Shown piece after piece: positions 1 to 14,812 of a stretch of DNA of 64,000 nucleotides (positions are counted from its first letter, which is position 1; every line of letters begins with the position of its first letter). The notes under the pieces are model-generated. The model ran no database searches and was not told the DNA's origin. It saw nothing but the letters and a program-made list of their open reading frames with translations. The translations under genes and the position numbers were made by a program. The stretch comes from Sipunculus nudus (Eukaryota; Annelida; Sipuncula; Golfingiida; Sipunculidae): assembly GCA_026874595.1 (NCBI GenBank), contig CM049320.1:20655714-20719713 (forward strand), written 5' to 3'.

Positions 1-11
1 GGTACCGGGAG

Positions 12-14
<3 letters not shown>

Positions 15-56
<42 letters not shown>
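15..56. repeat. (TA)n microsatellite
   Basis: Uninterrupted alternating A and T for about 42 bases. It is one of several long TA arrays in the window. Confidence 0.95.
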
Positions 57-58
<2 letters not shown>

Positions 59-261
59 CTGTGCATCAAAAGCGTCCTGTATATCTATGGTCTGAAGATA
101 TGATGACATTTCTTTAATTTTGTATACCCAAGTCTTCAAAATAGTAATATATTTACATCACATTATTGCATAATTGAATGTTTCATATAATAATATGTGT
201 CCATACGGCTTAATTCCGGTTCTTGCATTTTGTCGTCATATGATATGTTAAAGTTTCACTG

Positions 262-470
262 TCTGGGGGGGGGTGGATGTAGGCGGGTGATCCCTTGGAA
301 AATTTCGTTCATAATGTCAGCAATTTTGAAGCAATGTTGGTAAAAATAACAGGGAAATTAAAAAAATCAAATAAAAGTTTTTAAGAAAAAATTCTTAGGG
401 GGGGCAAACGTCCCTCAGAACCCTCCACCTCTCAGTCCTACCCCTTAGATCCACAACTAGTTGTTGTGAG
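262..470. mobile_element. possible degraded MITE with G-rich and C-rich ends
   Basis: A G-run followed by a 'gtggatgtagg' stretch at the left is mirrored about 190 bp later by 'cctaccccttagatccac', and an inner G-run precedes 'caaacgtccctcagaaccctcc'. This complementary layout resembles short hAT-type MITEs with ends like 'ggatctagg'. The ends are too decayed to fix boundaries or a target duplication. Confidence 0.25.
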
Positions 471-3004
471 TTCTTAAAATCTGTAGGAATTATTTAATAT
501 GTGCTTTAATACCTGGGTATCATAATATCATGAGAATGAAAAAATCATGACACATTCCTAATCATCGTTTTAAATTTAGTTACTTCTGAAAGGATACACT
601 TAATTTTTATTTGCGGAACGTTTACACATTTTTGTAAATGATTCATATTAACAGATTGAAATCAGAGCCTATATTTATTGCAAAATAACATTCTTTTATA
701 CGACAATATGGGAATTGGGGTCTTTTTCAGGTCTCTTAAGTTGGAAAATGAAAATGACTTTTTGACATAATGTCGGCAAAATATATAAGATTAGGAAAAC
801 AAAGCTTACGACAGATCAGCTTTCACTGGTCTTATCTTCGCTCTTAATGCGGCAATCGAACGTGCAGAATTTATAGTCTGTATTTAAGGTCATTTGACGA
901 GTACGTTAATCAACTAATATATTAATAAAGATATAAGCTACGGCCCCTGCGGCTTGAAAACAGAATGCAGGTTAGTGGAAGGAAATATAAGTTACTATGT
1001 CAAACCAGAAATAAGAAGTTGCAATAGTCACTAACAATAAAATCACTATTACATCGGTTTATATAGATCTTCTAATCACCATAATTCTCAATATGCAAAC
1101 TGAGTTGTTAATCAGGTCATCAATTTTTAAAGTTTTTTAGTGGACCAACACACAAACTATTAGGCCCATCTGATTCTTCAAACTGGGAAGAACTGATCCA
1201 ATCTCTAGTTTAATATCAGAGATATAATTCCACCGGATGTTCATCATTAACGTTTCACCTTTGATGGGACATTTTGGCTTTTGAACGAACACTTTCTGAA
1301 AGTACCCACTTCTCACCCAATTGCATAGAGATATATTCGACATATAAATGAACACTTTACTTAACAATGATATGTACTATACTTATACATTATATCAATA
1401 ATTAAGGGTTTTATTCATCTATTATCATAGGAAATGTAATATAAATGTCTGTACAATAACTGCTGTAAATATAATTTAGTGATAACCAATAACACAAACA
1501 TACACACATAAATATGCATATATAACTAATAAACCAATATAAAAAAAAGATCATGTCATTTGTAAGGGATGCCAAATTTCATTCCTAACATAACTGGAGC
1601 GGGCATGAAAATGTCTATGTGAACACACGATGATATTTTTGTCATTGTGCGTTCTTGTAACTGTTTATAATGCCCTCACTTTAATACATTCACCTTAATT
1701 AAATATATATAAATAAACAATAATTTTATGTGACCTGAATGCGAATTATCAGTTGGGGCTGGGAGGAATTTAATTTGACCACAGCAACCGAGAAAATAAA
1801 TAGATAGATGGTATGCTTTTGTAAATATCATTGATCGGTGAAGGGTGATTTTCCCTCCTCTCATTGAGGGTATCCCCGTGTCTGCTTGCAGAAAATTAGC
1901 TGCCTTGATTGCCACTCAAATAAAAGTCTGACCAGTGATTCAATTATCTCTATCAATCCTTGAATTTATTGACATAAAAAATGTCTCCAAACAAGCTGCA
2001 CGCTTACGACTGGGTGATCTTTAACCCTGCATCATCTTGCTTAAAGGAAACTATATATAAATGAAAATATATCAGTTTAAAAAATATCAAAACGGAATGT
2101 CAGGTTTCTGTAATATTTGTGTTCCCCCTCAGAATCCATTTTCATTTATTTTCGTTCTAGCATATGTAAGAGCTTCAATGTTTATATGGTCAGAAAAGCT
2201 ACTCATTTTACAACGCTTTATTGGAGACTGTAAATTTTCCACAGAGGTATGATATAATTTCGGCCCTATTGATATCGAAAAAGGGTAAGAGTAGACCTAA
2301 TTTCACTGAAATATAGTGCCTCCTAATCAATCTATGAATCTATCGAGTGAAAGTTATGTATTTAATATTATATTTAAGTATAGGATGTTTCAGTGTGGTA
2401 TTCTTAGTAGTTGCAGAGCTGTAAGTATTGTGTCCATTAACTGCAGACCTCGTTGGTGAGTAAAATCAATGATCATCCGTAAAATTTCTTTAATTTTTCC
2501 TCACCAGTTAGAGGCTATAAAAACATCCATATTAACCTCCCAGTTTATTTTAAAAAATAGAGTGAGATTTTAACCCAAAACATAATTGCAATATACATTG
2601 GCTGGCTCACCTTTTGTTGAGTACGTAATGTGTAGTTCCATAAACACAAGCAAAATGTCTAGAAGGTACATAGTGACGCGGATGTTTCTAAAACTCCCTT
2701 TGAGATTGGCTGTACTTGACTGGTGTCTAATTCGATTCAACCTTATATGAACACTTTTCACATCCCAACTGGATAGACCATGGTAAATGAACTATATAAC
2801 GGGTTTTGTTTTAACGAACGGGATATGTTTTAGGAGTGTGATGTCATCATGTTAAATTATGAATTAGTTTAACATTGTGGAATCTGTGGTTCCTTTTACC
2901 AGGGTAGTGTGAAATCAAACTTTTCTGGGCATGTCACGGCAGAAAAATACCCGCATGTGTTCACAAATTATTAAGAGGAATTATCTTTTATTTATAGATA
3001 GGAC
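471..3004. other. noncoding AT-rich DNA, no gene seen
   Basis: Only short chance reading frames (under 80 codons, several starting with TTG) occur. I see no splice-flanked coding block, RNA gene or clear repeat in this stretch. Confidence 0.6.
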
Positions 3005-6000
3005 CTTTGGGGTGTAGGCTGAAGAACTTTTGAGACTGGAATAAAGTTATTTGAATGTTATGGGAGGGCAAGATAATACATTTGAAAAGGGAAATGTACA
3101 TGCCTATCACCAATTTCACTTACTATTAGACATAAGCGGAAGAGGTTTCAGGATTTGATAAGTTTAAGGCAAAAGTGAGTGAGCTTTACGCCACCGGTCA
3201 GTCGGTGTTCAATTGTCGCTCTATCGTACACGATTGGTAATAGCTTTCTTATGTTTGTGTGTCGCTCTATTTGCTCAATTGGCTATTGGTTTATGACAGG
3301 TTTCCCTGGGTCATAAGAAGTTTGTTGAATCTGAAGCGCACTGAGGTTGATAAATATATCATAAAGGGAGAACAAAATTGATTTACAAGAAAATGCTTAA
3401 AAAATTCTATTTTTGCAACCGATTTCCAAAATATTTGAAAGGTAATTGATCGTAATGCTGACTTGAAGCAGCATTGATTTAACACTATCATTTTTACTCT
3501 AAAAGAACATCATCAACTAACGGTGATTTTGTAACGGATCTTAAAATATAAATACGGACCTGGATATTTTTCTCCTTAAAATGACGCAACTATGTTGTTT
3601 TCATGAGAATGGAAGAAATATATAGCAATAACCTCACCTTGATAACATCATATTATTTGATGATTAAAAGAAAAACGATCTGCGGACAGAGTTACTGAGT
3701 TTAGAAAAAAACGGAACAGGTAATCTGGCTGCGTGGGAAAGACAAGGAGGTCTACTGGACACAGGAGATCAAAAGGCGGCAAGCAAACTGCTATAATGTA
3801 TATTTTGGCAATTGTTTTGAGAGTCCATTGGTTCTCCGGCTTTTTCTAAATAAAGGCTAAGTTGATATAATAATCTATCATTAACACCGACAAAATATCA
3901 CTTTCCGGTTGAGGAAAGTACACAAGGAACAATACTAATGCTCATAGATCTATGCAAAAGATTTATTCTGACTTAATTAAACAATAAATTGCATAACCAA
4001 ACAAGTAAATATGTCTCTTGTTTCTTTTCTTTAAGAAACATTATCAAATATTTACAATGAAAAAATTCTAACTTCAATTGATATACTGAAAACATATTAC
4101 CTGACTGCATTAACTGTTTTGACTAGTTTGCGAGTGAAAAGCAAGGCGATATATTATAGAGACAAGCCATACAAGGGAACATTAAAATGATTTCCACTGG
4201 CTACCTCCACAACTTTTCACAAAGTATTGACAATGGGGCAGCCTAGCATTCTGATCTTAACGTATTCCAGTTTCCAAGCTTTGCCCAATCAATGAATCGG
4301 GAACGGCATGGCTGGCTTCTGTTGCAATAATGAACACACTATCTGTATTACATAGATAATATAAAACATTCTCCAACTAAAACTCCAACCAAAAAAAGGA
4401 TTTTGAGGGCTTTAAAGATATAATAAACCATCAGGAAACGTCACATTAACGTCATGTGATGATAATAGTACTAGCAACTAGCAAAGTAATATCATTGAAA
4501 AGTATAGGTTTAGTGACCATTGTGAACTGTCCGAGAAGCTACATTTTTTTTCTGTGAGTCCTGTATTTAAGAGAGTGGACTTTAGGACTGTTGGTTCTAA
4601 TATTTTACTGGTCAGTTTTCTATTGCACTTTGAAGTTCTATTAGAGGCGGTGCCTATAACACATTAACACCTAGAAACACACTTATTAATGTAATATGTC
4701 AAATTAAATGCCGTAAATTACCATGGATAATACGAAGCTGTAACTGCCGTCACAAAAGCATCTTGTTTTCATGCTCCATCCGATATTTGTAGATATAGCA
4801 TTTTTGCAGAATAAATTTACATGTAACCAAGCAAAGAAAGCTTGTTGTTATGTCTTGTTTTGACAAATTAAGCCCGGTTTTTCCAAATCTAAATATTTAT
4901 TTTGTATGTTTGCTGTTAATGTTAAGTTAGTGCTGTTTGTTACTCCAGTAATGTTTGAACACTACATCAGGGTAGATCGGGATCGATAGTCTCCTCTCAT
5001 CGAGACATATCAATATGGACAATAATACAAAATAAATTATGTATTATACATAAAAAAAATAAGTTAGTTTTTATTAGTGGGTGATCTTTCAAAAAGGCAT
5101 TTAAAGGCTTTCCATTGATATTTTCTTCAATATACATAATGTATATTGAAGAAAATATCAGTGGAAAGCCTTTAAATGCCTTTTTGAAAGATCACCCACT
5201 AATAAAAACTAACTTATTTTTCTCCTTAAAAAATTCCATCAATCTTTTTTATAGAATATTCTTTTACAGTGTTTTTATTGATATTGTTGTTATTATCACT
5301 ATTATTATTATTATTATTATTAATGCCTGCAACATCCTTACTAAAGGATGCCATATGTATGAATTATTTTGCTACATCTTACACAGACACCAAAATTATT
5401 GATTATGAACTTGTTCTGTGTTGTACAAATGATGTTCATTTTACCACAGTGCCGTAAAATCAATTAAGCGTTTTTAGGTGAGACACGGCATGACATTCCT
5501 GCATAGGCTGAAATGATTGACAGAAAAACCTATAATCTATGATGGCATAAGCGCCGGCCGACAAAAAAACTTCCTGTAGTAGTAGTCAGGTAGGAAATGC
5601 ATGTAATGAGATGTAATTTACAAAATGAGATGTAATTTACAAAAGAGAACGACCAAATTTTGTCCAAAACCGGTTCCTGATGAACATCAACATTTACTTT
5701 CTAGGAAAAAGGCGACCGAAGAAAATCAGTTACACACTAACACAAATGAAGATCTGAATATCATACATGTGATAATTAGAATAACAAAATATCTTTTACA
5801 AGCATTACATGATAGACACGATAGAATGATTTATCCTAAACCAACGTTGAAAAGAAAAACAACCAGAAAATCTAAATTGCTGTTTATTTCCTGTCTTCGA
5901 AGATGGTATATGAATTTCCTTTTACGTGATCAAAGTGTCTAGACAGCTAAAAAGCCCATTCTTCTTTTAGATGAAATAAATAAATTTCATCTAGAGAACA

Positions 6001-9000
6001 GAAAGTAACCCCGGTCAGACTCATCTGTCTGAGGACGATTTATAATTTTCGATTGTCACATAAACTTCGTGATAGACCATTCATATTGTCCTTTCGGCAT
6101 TATAATCTTACTTAATTTAAACATATCAGGTCTACTAGTTTTCAATGTTAAATAGAAACATGAAATGAAAACAGGTTTGCCAAGTAATTTTAACTAAAGC
6201 AATTTTAATGTAAATTTTAATAATAAATAAATTATTGCAATCTATAAATATGCTCAGATTGACTATTCTGTCGCGAAACGTTATATCCATTGTCGTAGTA
6301 TTATTACTACTGGTATATGCAAATATTGATCAACGTGATAATTATAGATGTTTCTGACAAAAACCGTCATAAATGATATTTTTTCCATTGGTTAAATGGT
6401 GTTTACATATATATTTGCACCTGTTGAGGTAGTCAACAAAGGTCATAAAGGTGACCTCGTTTCGGTCTATCATAACCTTTCAACAGTTATAAAGTTACGC
6501 AACCTGGCGAATGCTAAGACCTATGTTGTATAACGTTTTAAATAAAATTATGCATCGATAGTTAACCATACCTAATTGAAATAGGTTCAGCTTGCTTATG
6601 GATAAGTTCAGTACTTCTATCAGAACAGATATAATTTCTGAAAATGCATAACGTAAAATGTAATGGATGAATTTTGCTTTCATTCAAGCATAATTGAGAT
6701 TTGATAATGTATTGTATTTAAATAAATGTGTTTGTTTTAAATATTGGTTAAGTTAAATCAACCCTTCTAAATATGAGTAGCACTTGCATTCAGCTGTCAT
6801 TTATTGAAAGTTTACCTGTGCAGATGATTTGCTGCATAAATACTCATATTAAGATCTGCCATGTCAAAAAATTTTACTTATGATAGTAATCATCTGATCA
6901 ATGCTAATGCAAAACTAATTCTCTTTTGTATATTTGGAAATAATATGACAATAATAATGTTATTTCTGAACTGAATCGTTTAATGCATTTAGTTCAGATT
7001 TTTTTGGAGTCGACCCTGAGGATTCGATATAAAATGAAGTGTCGTGTTTAGTATCTTTATACAATAGCACTACAAACTTGATAAATTAATCATTGTCGTT
7101 AAAAATCACGAAACGCCCTTTTGGTGTAAAAACCAGTGTATAATTGATTCATTTCAATATTAAGTCAATACCTGACATTTGTCAAAAACTGATTATATAC
7201 AAAATCAATAATTGAGGTTATATAAAAAACAGAAATTGTGTTTATTGGTGCGGTTTAATATTACATACCACTTATACATAATTGAACCATCGAAAAGAAA
7301 TGTTCCGCATATAGTTTTGAGTGGTGAAATATTCCTTTAAAGAAAATGGCCCTCACAGTTTATTAACAAAAGCTAAGCCAATTAGCAGAATTTCCGCATA
7401 AAAGTTATTTCTATAATTTCAACACAATGGTTAAAAATACAATATTAACATATTGGCAGAGGAAAATTGCCCCTTCAGGAACCGATGAAATGTATTGAAA
7501 CCGAATCTTAAAATAGCGCATTATAAACTCCCACTAAAATTATAATATCGTAACACAGCCAACAAAAACACTTTCCAGGACATTTCCTAAGATGGTATCT
7601 AAGAAGCCATTTATTGAATTTCATAATTTCATATCTGAGATCAAGTCCATTTATAAAGGTTCGGTTTGAAATAAATAATAATATTAAAATTTGCTGTAAG
7701 AAATGCTATTTTCCAGTTCTTGCTAAGGTTTTTTAGTTGGATAATATGAATGATTAATTCCCTAATATCAATATCAGAAGTGAACATGTTTTACTCATAG
7801 GTTAAAAACTGAACACCTGGGTCGGAGGATAATTCCTTAATTGTTCTACATTGAAATACTTAAAAGATTTTCATAGATTCTAGGCATTCCCTCCACATCA
7901 TCTTTTCCGTGCAGCTGCCGATAATCCATAGCTTACACTAATTTCAGGGTCCTGCTTTATCCCTTAACGAACACTTTGTGCGTCCTGAATGCATGGGGCA
8001 GTCGTTTAGTTGCAGCATAGATGTGCAAGCAGTGGATTGATATAACAAAGAGAAAGTTATACTCTGTTCCATCATTCAACTCATACTCTGGTGTTACATG
8101 CCTTTTGTTAGCAGCTCAAACGGAAATCTTTTGCGTCAGAAGAACTCAGATATAAATCTGTCAAACTGGTTGTGAAAATTTAATCAGTACGTGACGCTTG
8201 TGAAAGTTTCTTTGGAAGTGAACATCAATTATTTTGAATATTAATGAACAGAAACAATATATATGGTGTTAGCTAAGATTGCAAAAAAATCAAAGTCTAT
8301 TGCGTATTAAAATAAATAATTTCTGGAGCTTTCAATAAAAGTAAGTCGGAGTGTGCACATCCCAAGGTGAACAGGTTGTTTGATTTGTTTATATTAATGT
8401 GAATCAGTCGAAAAAGATATTTGCGAATGATAAGAAGGCCATTTACTTCACGTGTTCGCACCTAAAATGAATAGCGACCTCTGAAGTCCGCACATGCGCA
8501 GTCAACAGATCTGATCACATGGTTCTGTCAACTTGTCAAAGTGAACACGGGTACCGTTTAGCTTGTAGATTACAAAGCTTGTACGTCTTTCACAGGGGCT
8601 TGAAAAACGTTTCGTCACCACGTATTTTATGCATTTCCTAGATTTTATCTAAAGTAAGCGAGGGTTCCATAAATGTTATAAATAAGACATTTAATATTTT
8701 CTGTATCTGACGTTACATTTTTTTTATATTTTCAAGTTTTCTGAGGTTTAATAATTATAAATAGTTTGATGATGGATTAAATTTGCTAGTGTGTTTCAAA
8801 TGGAATCACTGATACAGTGTTGCTAAATTTTATCACATAAAAACAGCACACCTGATCAATAATATATCTCTAAACGGACAGGACATATTAAACAATTTGT
8901 AAAAAAAAATAATATAACGCATTACGTTTTAGTTGGGTTGTACCATTTTAAAAGCATTCATCCGTTATATGTTCCGTTTGTACGTGATATGTATGATATA

Positions 9001-9970
9001 AGTATTTACCTGCTGGGTATTTTCGAACAACCTGTGAAAGAACTCAAGTGGTGTAACCACCAAGTTCAGAAAACATTTATTAAACAGACTAAAAATCAAC
9101 ATCAATATTCAACAAATGTTTTGAAACTTATAATCGTTATGCTTATAAAATAAAATTGTTAGAATTAGTTATTCTCTTTGTGAACATATTATAATATATC
9201 GTTTATCTCTATATTGAGATATTGGAAATCGTAACAAAATGATACAAGGGTTACAAAAATAATAAAAATAATGAAAATATCTTAATCTACAACCCAGAAC
9301 TTTACGGTGTTGTTTATACAAAGGAACCGACAATCCATGTAATTATTGCACTTGTGACGCCATTCCTACCTGGTCTATTCCTGTAGCAACACAGATCGAT
9401 ATATTCGAGCTAGATTTTTTTGTGATGGGCTTTCAGCCTGTATGAAATGAAGCAGTAGGATTTTAGTAGGATAGTACACCTAGTTTTCCCAGAGATAAAC
9501 ATTTGCATATTTTCTTCTAAGAGTAGCTGCAATGTACAAGGTACATTTTTTCAAATGGCGTTTGTATTCTACACTCATTCAAAGTGAAATAATGATTTTG
9601 CCTCATCATTTCGTCATTCGTCAACTTAAACGTCCAACCAACAGTAAACCGCGTTTCGTGCAAAGCTTGATTTGTGTAGATATAATATAAAGCTATATAT
9701 ATCAACGAATCTGTGGCGGATGTCCTTTGCAGATATTTACCAAGATGATGATATTACACTAAAACAAAAAATATGTTAAAGAAAATATTGGAAAACATTT
9801 CGATAGACATATATTCCTTCAACACAAACACACACACACATATAACCAATTTGGATATGAAATTGTTCCGAAAAACGGCCATAGTATAATCTTCACAGTA
9901 TGTCAATATCATCCATTCTATAAAGAAGTCTTGAATTGATATATCGATACGTATTGATACACATTGGACT
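3005..9970. repeat. segmental duplication, copy 1
   Basis: Blocks here recur in the same order and orientation at 12,045-16,780, heavily diverged. Examples: 'agaagtttgtt' followed by 'gcgcac' near 3,318 and 12,284; 'ttcacaggggc' near 8,589 and 14,386; 'gatggtatct' near 7,590 and 13,730; 'tttcaaatggaatc' near 8,795 and 'ctcaaatggaatcc' near 14,606; 'actcaagtg.tgt.accacca' near 9,040 and 15,788. Homology is clearest for 7.1-9.97 kb and patchy for 3.0-7.1 kb, where copy 2 is much shorter. No gene is supported inside. Confidence 0.65.
5055..5221. repeat. near-perfect 83-bp inverted repeat (hairpin)
   Basis: Two 83-bp arms, 5,055-5,137 and 5,139-5,221, are reverse complements with one mismatch (T at 5,114 against the matching C near 5,162) and are separated by a single A at 5,138. 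The structure would extrude as a cruciform, or fold as a long RNA hairpin if transcribed. It could be a foldback element, a very recent inverted duplication or a hairpin RNA source. The open frame running through it is a by-product of the symmetry. Confidence 0.95.
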
Positions 9971-12044
9971 GCAAATAAAAATTGTTACAAGCACAATCCG
10001 AACATACTATAAGGCTTAAGGCTTAAGTCCATTAAACTGCCTTCCGAAAAAGAATTCATGTGATTTCTGGCATCACATCTGTAAATATAAATGATCCAAG
10101 GGTAATTTGCATATATATAAATATATAGTATAGTAGTATTACTTATATTTTTAATTTTTGAGGATAAAATGTTGTATAAAAAAGATGAAGCATTGGATTT
10201 CTTTGGGCTTATGCATCAAAAGTCCTGAAATATGACATTACAGTGTACTGGTAAAATACATATAAAGTATATATAGTATATAAAGTATGATCGCCGACAT
10301 AAATCACACATTCTTTGAAAAACGTATATTTGATGCCAATGAACACCGTTTCAACTCTAAAGCGGTAGACAAAATATTCAGTCTCTATTCTACACTTCTT
10401 CCAATCCTCTCGATTTGCCAGACAGAATGTCATATCCATAGCCTGTAATTTTGCTCCTGCGTTTAACTGATAAACATTAAAAAGATATAAATAGTCATTG
10501 TCCAGTCTGCAATATTGACATCTTGGCTTAGATTTGTAGTGAAAGAGTTGTAGGTCCAGACAAGATCAGGCTATTAAAACGCTAAAAAAATACAAATCTC
10601 AATTTATTCATATTAATGGATCCGTATAATTTCTTAACAGTATCACTTACAACAAAGAGGGGATTATTAACAAACGATATGCCAGTATACTGAATAACTG
10701 ACAATCATTATTTTACAATATTGCCCTGGGGGCTCTGTAGTCTAGAGCCTTAGCAATAGTAGTCTTAGTAGTTTTATACCTGAGTACCTCATTTGTGATA
10801 CCACCTACCGGATGGCTCTATTAATAAACATGTAGAATATATCGATTATTTTATGATATACATAAAACTGCCAACCATGACCATTATCATTAAAACCAAT
10901 TTGTTTTGTCGGAACAAAACCAGGGAGATAAAAATGCAAACAGTGAAAATATAATCGCCAATGAAACTAAATGTAATAACATAATAAATGAAACACACCA
11001 AAAATATGAACATATCGTATAATTTCACCATAAAGTAAATTGATTTGAGGAATTTAGCGTAAATAGATTCGATTTAATGTACAGTACATTTATTAAAATC
11101 GTGCGTAAATATTTAAAAAAAATGATGTAACATACAGAAAATAGTGTTTACAGTATTATCATCTGTTGGAAAAATAACCGGAAACATATGTTGGCCGACG
11201 GAAGATCAACGATGAATGCGCATTCATTAAACAGTACAGTTTAAAATATTGATGAAAATATCAAAAGAAGAAAAGAATCATAGAAAAGAAAGACCCATAG
11301 TTGACATTTAGAAGATGATATATAACACATAAGCGGATATATTGCAAGATTAAAAGAGGGAACACGTTAGGTTCACGGACCTTAATTAAACGTGAACTCT
11401 GCCATATCGTTTCGGAAGAATCAACAAAACAGTTTATTAAGTAGATTGGCAGCTTCCGACTTGCTTGAATCGCATTAATTATATCGCTAATTGTTAATCA
11501 CGTGGGAGTATATTGTTACTGATAGTAGATGGTATTAAGACCTTTGCGATAACTAGATAACTGTCGGTCGTGTGTGACCCAGCTGGTACTATTGCTTTCA
11601 CTTTGCACGGTTGCATTATTAACCTGTCGTTTTATTAATTTTTTTGTGCTCTATACAGAGGTTGCATTGATCCAAGGTACGTTTCATTGTGCTGAAGGGT
11701 TACATAATTCATAAGGTAGTTGAATATTTTATGTTCTTTCTCTTTAGTGTCCAAATATGCTTAAAAATCCTTTTTCATTTCTCGTAACATTCACAAAAGC
11801 GACATGTCAATAATCCTATTTAACAGGCGTGATAAATTAGTTACCTAATACCGACACCCACCAAGACGTTCAAAGAGAAAGTTACAGTACCATCTAGACT
11901 CCCGAGTGTCAGTCATCTGATGATCGCCCGGATATTGATTTTTCATCGGCCCGGAACTTCCGAGTTATAACAAGATTCTCTCACGTGCTTGCCATTTACA
12001 CACACACACACACACATATATATGTGTGTGTGTGTCTCAGCTCA
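9971..12044. other. noncoding spacer between duplication copies
   Basis: AT-rich DNA without a supported gene. The only clear structure is the CA/TA/TG tract at 11,999-12,035. Short frames on the minus strand here are hydrophobic, AT-driven and lack support. Confidence 0.55.
11999..12035. repeat. palindromic (CA)n-(TA)n-(TG)n microsatellite
   Basis: An alternating CA run passes through a short TA centre into a TG run, so the whole tract is self-complementary. Confidence 0.95.
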
Positions 12045-14655
12045 GGTGGTTGTAGGCCAAAGGACATCTTAGACTGAAATGAAAGGATTACGATTTTTTC
12101 ATGAGCGGGTTCAAAATGTAAAAGTATGTGTATGTCAATCAAACAAAGTTTTCAACATTTACGGGAGTGGTGTCAGGGCTTGAAATCTTCAGGCAAAAGT
12201 AAAGGGACGCTTTCTGGCACCTACCACTTGATGTTTATGTCCTTCGCAACTAGTTATTGGCTTCAGATGAGGTTTGCATGATCATTAGAAGTTTGTTCAA
12301 TCTGTAGCGCACAGTGGAATAAAAAACAAAATATTTGGTGCACTAAACGCATGTACTAGAAAACTGAATTTATTCTTTAGCTGTCGTAAACTAAAATGTC
12401 TTATGCATACCATGTACTCCTGAACATCAAAAGGTCTATCGCGGGTTTCAGAATTAGGCGATTTCAGGCTTCAATAAGTGAGATTAGGTAAATCCCCACA
12501 GAGCAGTTCCCTCTACCGCCTGTCATATAAAATGGTCACAGTTGTGGCATGAATGCATACCTTCCAGCTCTTACACTGCCAGATTTCTAAGACAGGCCAT
12601 CACGCCCTAAATGTTACATGTACATATTTACAAACATCTATTAAACGGAAAAGAACACCGGCAATCATTTCATGCAAGAAATAGGCTTGAAATTTTCAGT
12701 TGAAGAAGCTTAATAATAACAGTAGAGCGTTGTGTATCTCAAGACCGTTTGTCCGAAATAAAAAAGAGAAGCGAAATGTTGACTATTTTTCCAAAATCTT
12801 ACCTCTGACCAAATTCCAGAATAAAATGGTACAAAAGACAGCATGTATGGAAAACAGGTCTGTGTTGTCCTTTGCTTGCTTTAGTCAAAATGACGAGACC
12901 GGGGTAATTAACCTATACAAACAAATGTTACAACAGACCATAACTGAGCAGCCGACCGAAGGTAGGTGTGATAGTCTTCGGCTCAGCTTAAATCAGGGTA
13001 GCATATCTCTTATTTTCGTTCCGGTCCAGGCCTCATGAGTAAATTTTATGTGCGCCTCCATTATTTACTCACAAATTTTATTGGCCTGATAATTTCTGCT
13101 CGAAATTTGGATATTTTAAAGGCTAGGATGGCAACTTATGAGAGCGGTTTGGGGAGTCAGTATATCGTACTAAACTCGGCGCTAATCATGATGATTTCCA
13201 GTCGTTTTGTGCAAAATCGTTCATACGAACGATCGTTTATCTAAACATAAAACTTGTCCCCCGAAGCTCAAAGCTAAGCGACGCACTACTGTAAAAAAAA
13301 TTATAAAAGAGAAAGCACCACAAACACATTTGTTTCTATTTGCTTTGTTCCAACGATAATATTGATACATTTAAAGCACATCTGTGTAAAATACCAGTGG
13401 TTATTGTAACAAATCAAGTCTCGTTTTTGATGTCTCGCACAATGTTAAACTGACAAAAGACATTGTGTTTATCAATTGTTTTTTTTATGTTTACCTACTA
13501 CCTAGATTTTAACCATTGAAAAATATGTAATTGTTAACCATTGCACTTTAAAAAATAGTATGGCTTTCACAGTTCATCCAGAAAAAAAAGCTATACTTAT
13601 CGACAGAAAACTGCAAATGCAGGTACCGATGAAACACATTCAAGTGGATTCATGATTAAGCTGAATTTTAGCTACCCCTAACGGCTAGTACACTGTAACA
13701 CCACTGACAAAAAAAGGTATTTCCCAGGATGGTATCTTTGAAGCCAGAAAATAATTTTATTGCCCTGGTTTATCCCGAATGGAATATTCTTTGTGTTCTA
13801 AATAACATGGTACAGCCTTTTATTTGACAGATGAGCAGGAATTGAATCGATAAAACAATTTATACACTGGTGTTACCATACTTTTAAGCAGATCAAACGA
13901 AAAGCTTATACATCAGGAGAACTTGGACATAAGTCACTCAAATAGGTTTTCGAAAACTAAGCCAGTATGCAGAGTTTGTCAATGTTTCTGGCAAAGTTAA
14001 CATCAGTTATTTTAAATATTAATAAAGAAATACTTAATTATTTAGCTAAAACTGTGGAAAGCCAAAGCTAATTGTTGTATAATATATACCATCCTCTTTT
14101 TCAGTTACAGTATGTATTTTCCGATCTTACAATTGCTGTCATATGAATTGTGGTTTGTTTCCTTAATTCGGAAAATTGTAAACCATCAAACGAACAACAT
14201 TTGTTAATCAGTCGAACCAGAATTGTATACGTTATAGACATTGCATCTACATCACATGCTCTAACCAACAATAACTATTCACGTCTCAACGTTGCACATT
14301 CGCAGTCCACTATCTTCGGACACATGATTCTGTCAGCTTGTCAAAATGAGCACGAGCAACGTTTAGCTTGTTAATAACAAAGTTTTTCACAGGGGCCTTA
14401 AATAAACTTTTGAAACCACGCATTGCATGCAGTTCATGAAAATGTATACAAAGTAAGCCCAGATTCCATACATGAAATAAATAATGCAAGCGGGTGGCTG
14501 ATATTAATACTTCCTGTATAGTAAAATTTTTTTCTGATATCCTCGGTTATTCTGAGAATTAATCTTTTAAATATTTTGAAGACAGAAAACATTTAATAAT
14601 GTACCTCAAATGGAATCCTTGATACAGTTTCCCCGTATTTTAATAGACGAAATCA

Positions 14656-14812
14656 TCACACATAAATAATATATCTGAGCGGAATGGATATATTAACAAT
14701 ATGTAAAAAAATGATGCCTTAATTTTTGGGGTTTCACACGTAAATAATATATCTAAGCGGAATGTATATATTAACAATATGTAAAAAGAATATGCCTACG
14801 TTTTGAGGTTTC
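14656..14812. repeat. two tandem 78-bp units
   Basis: The block 'taaataatatatct.agcgg' with its following 'tattaacaatatgtaaaaa' occurs at about 14,663 and again 78 bp later. Copy 1 has a single equivalent near 8,860, so this is a local tandem gain in copy 2. Confidence 0.85.

Noticed and set aside
5625..5942. 105-codon plus-strand frame with a basic C-terminus
   Set aside because: Composition is somewhat protein-like, but it starts in a 19-bp tandem duplication, lacks splice or promoter support, and the equivalent part of duplication copy 2 is missing, so conservation cannot be judged.
12700..13038. 112-codon plus-strand frame
   Set aside because: It begins at TTG, has no recognisable domain and no counterpart in duplication copy 1.
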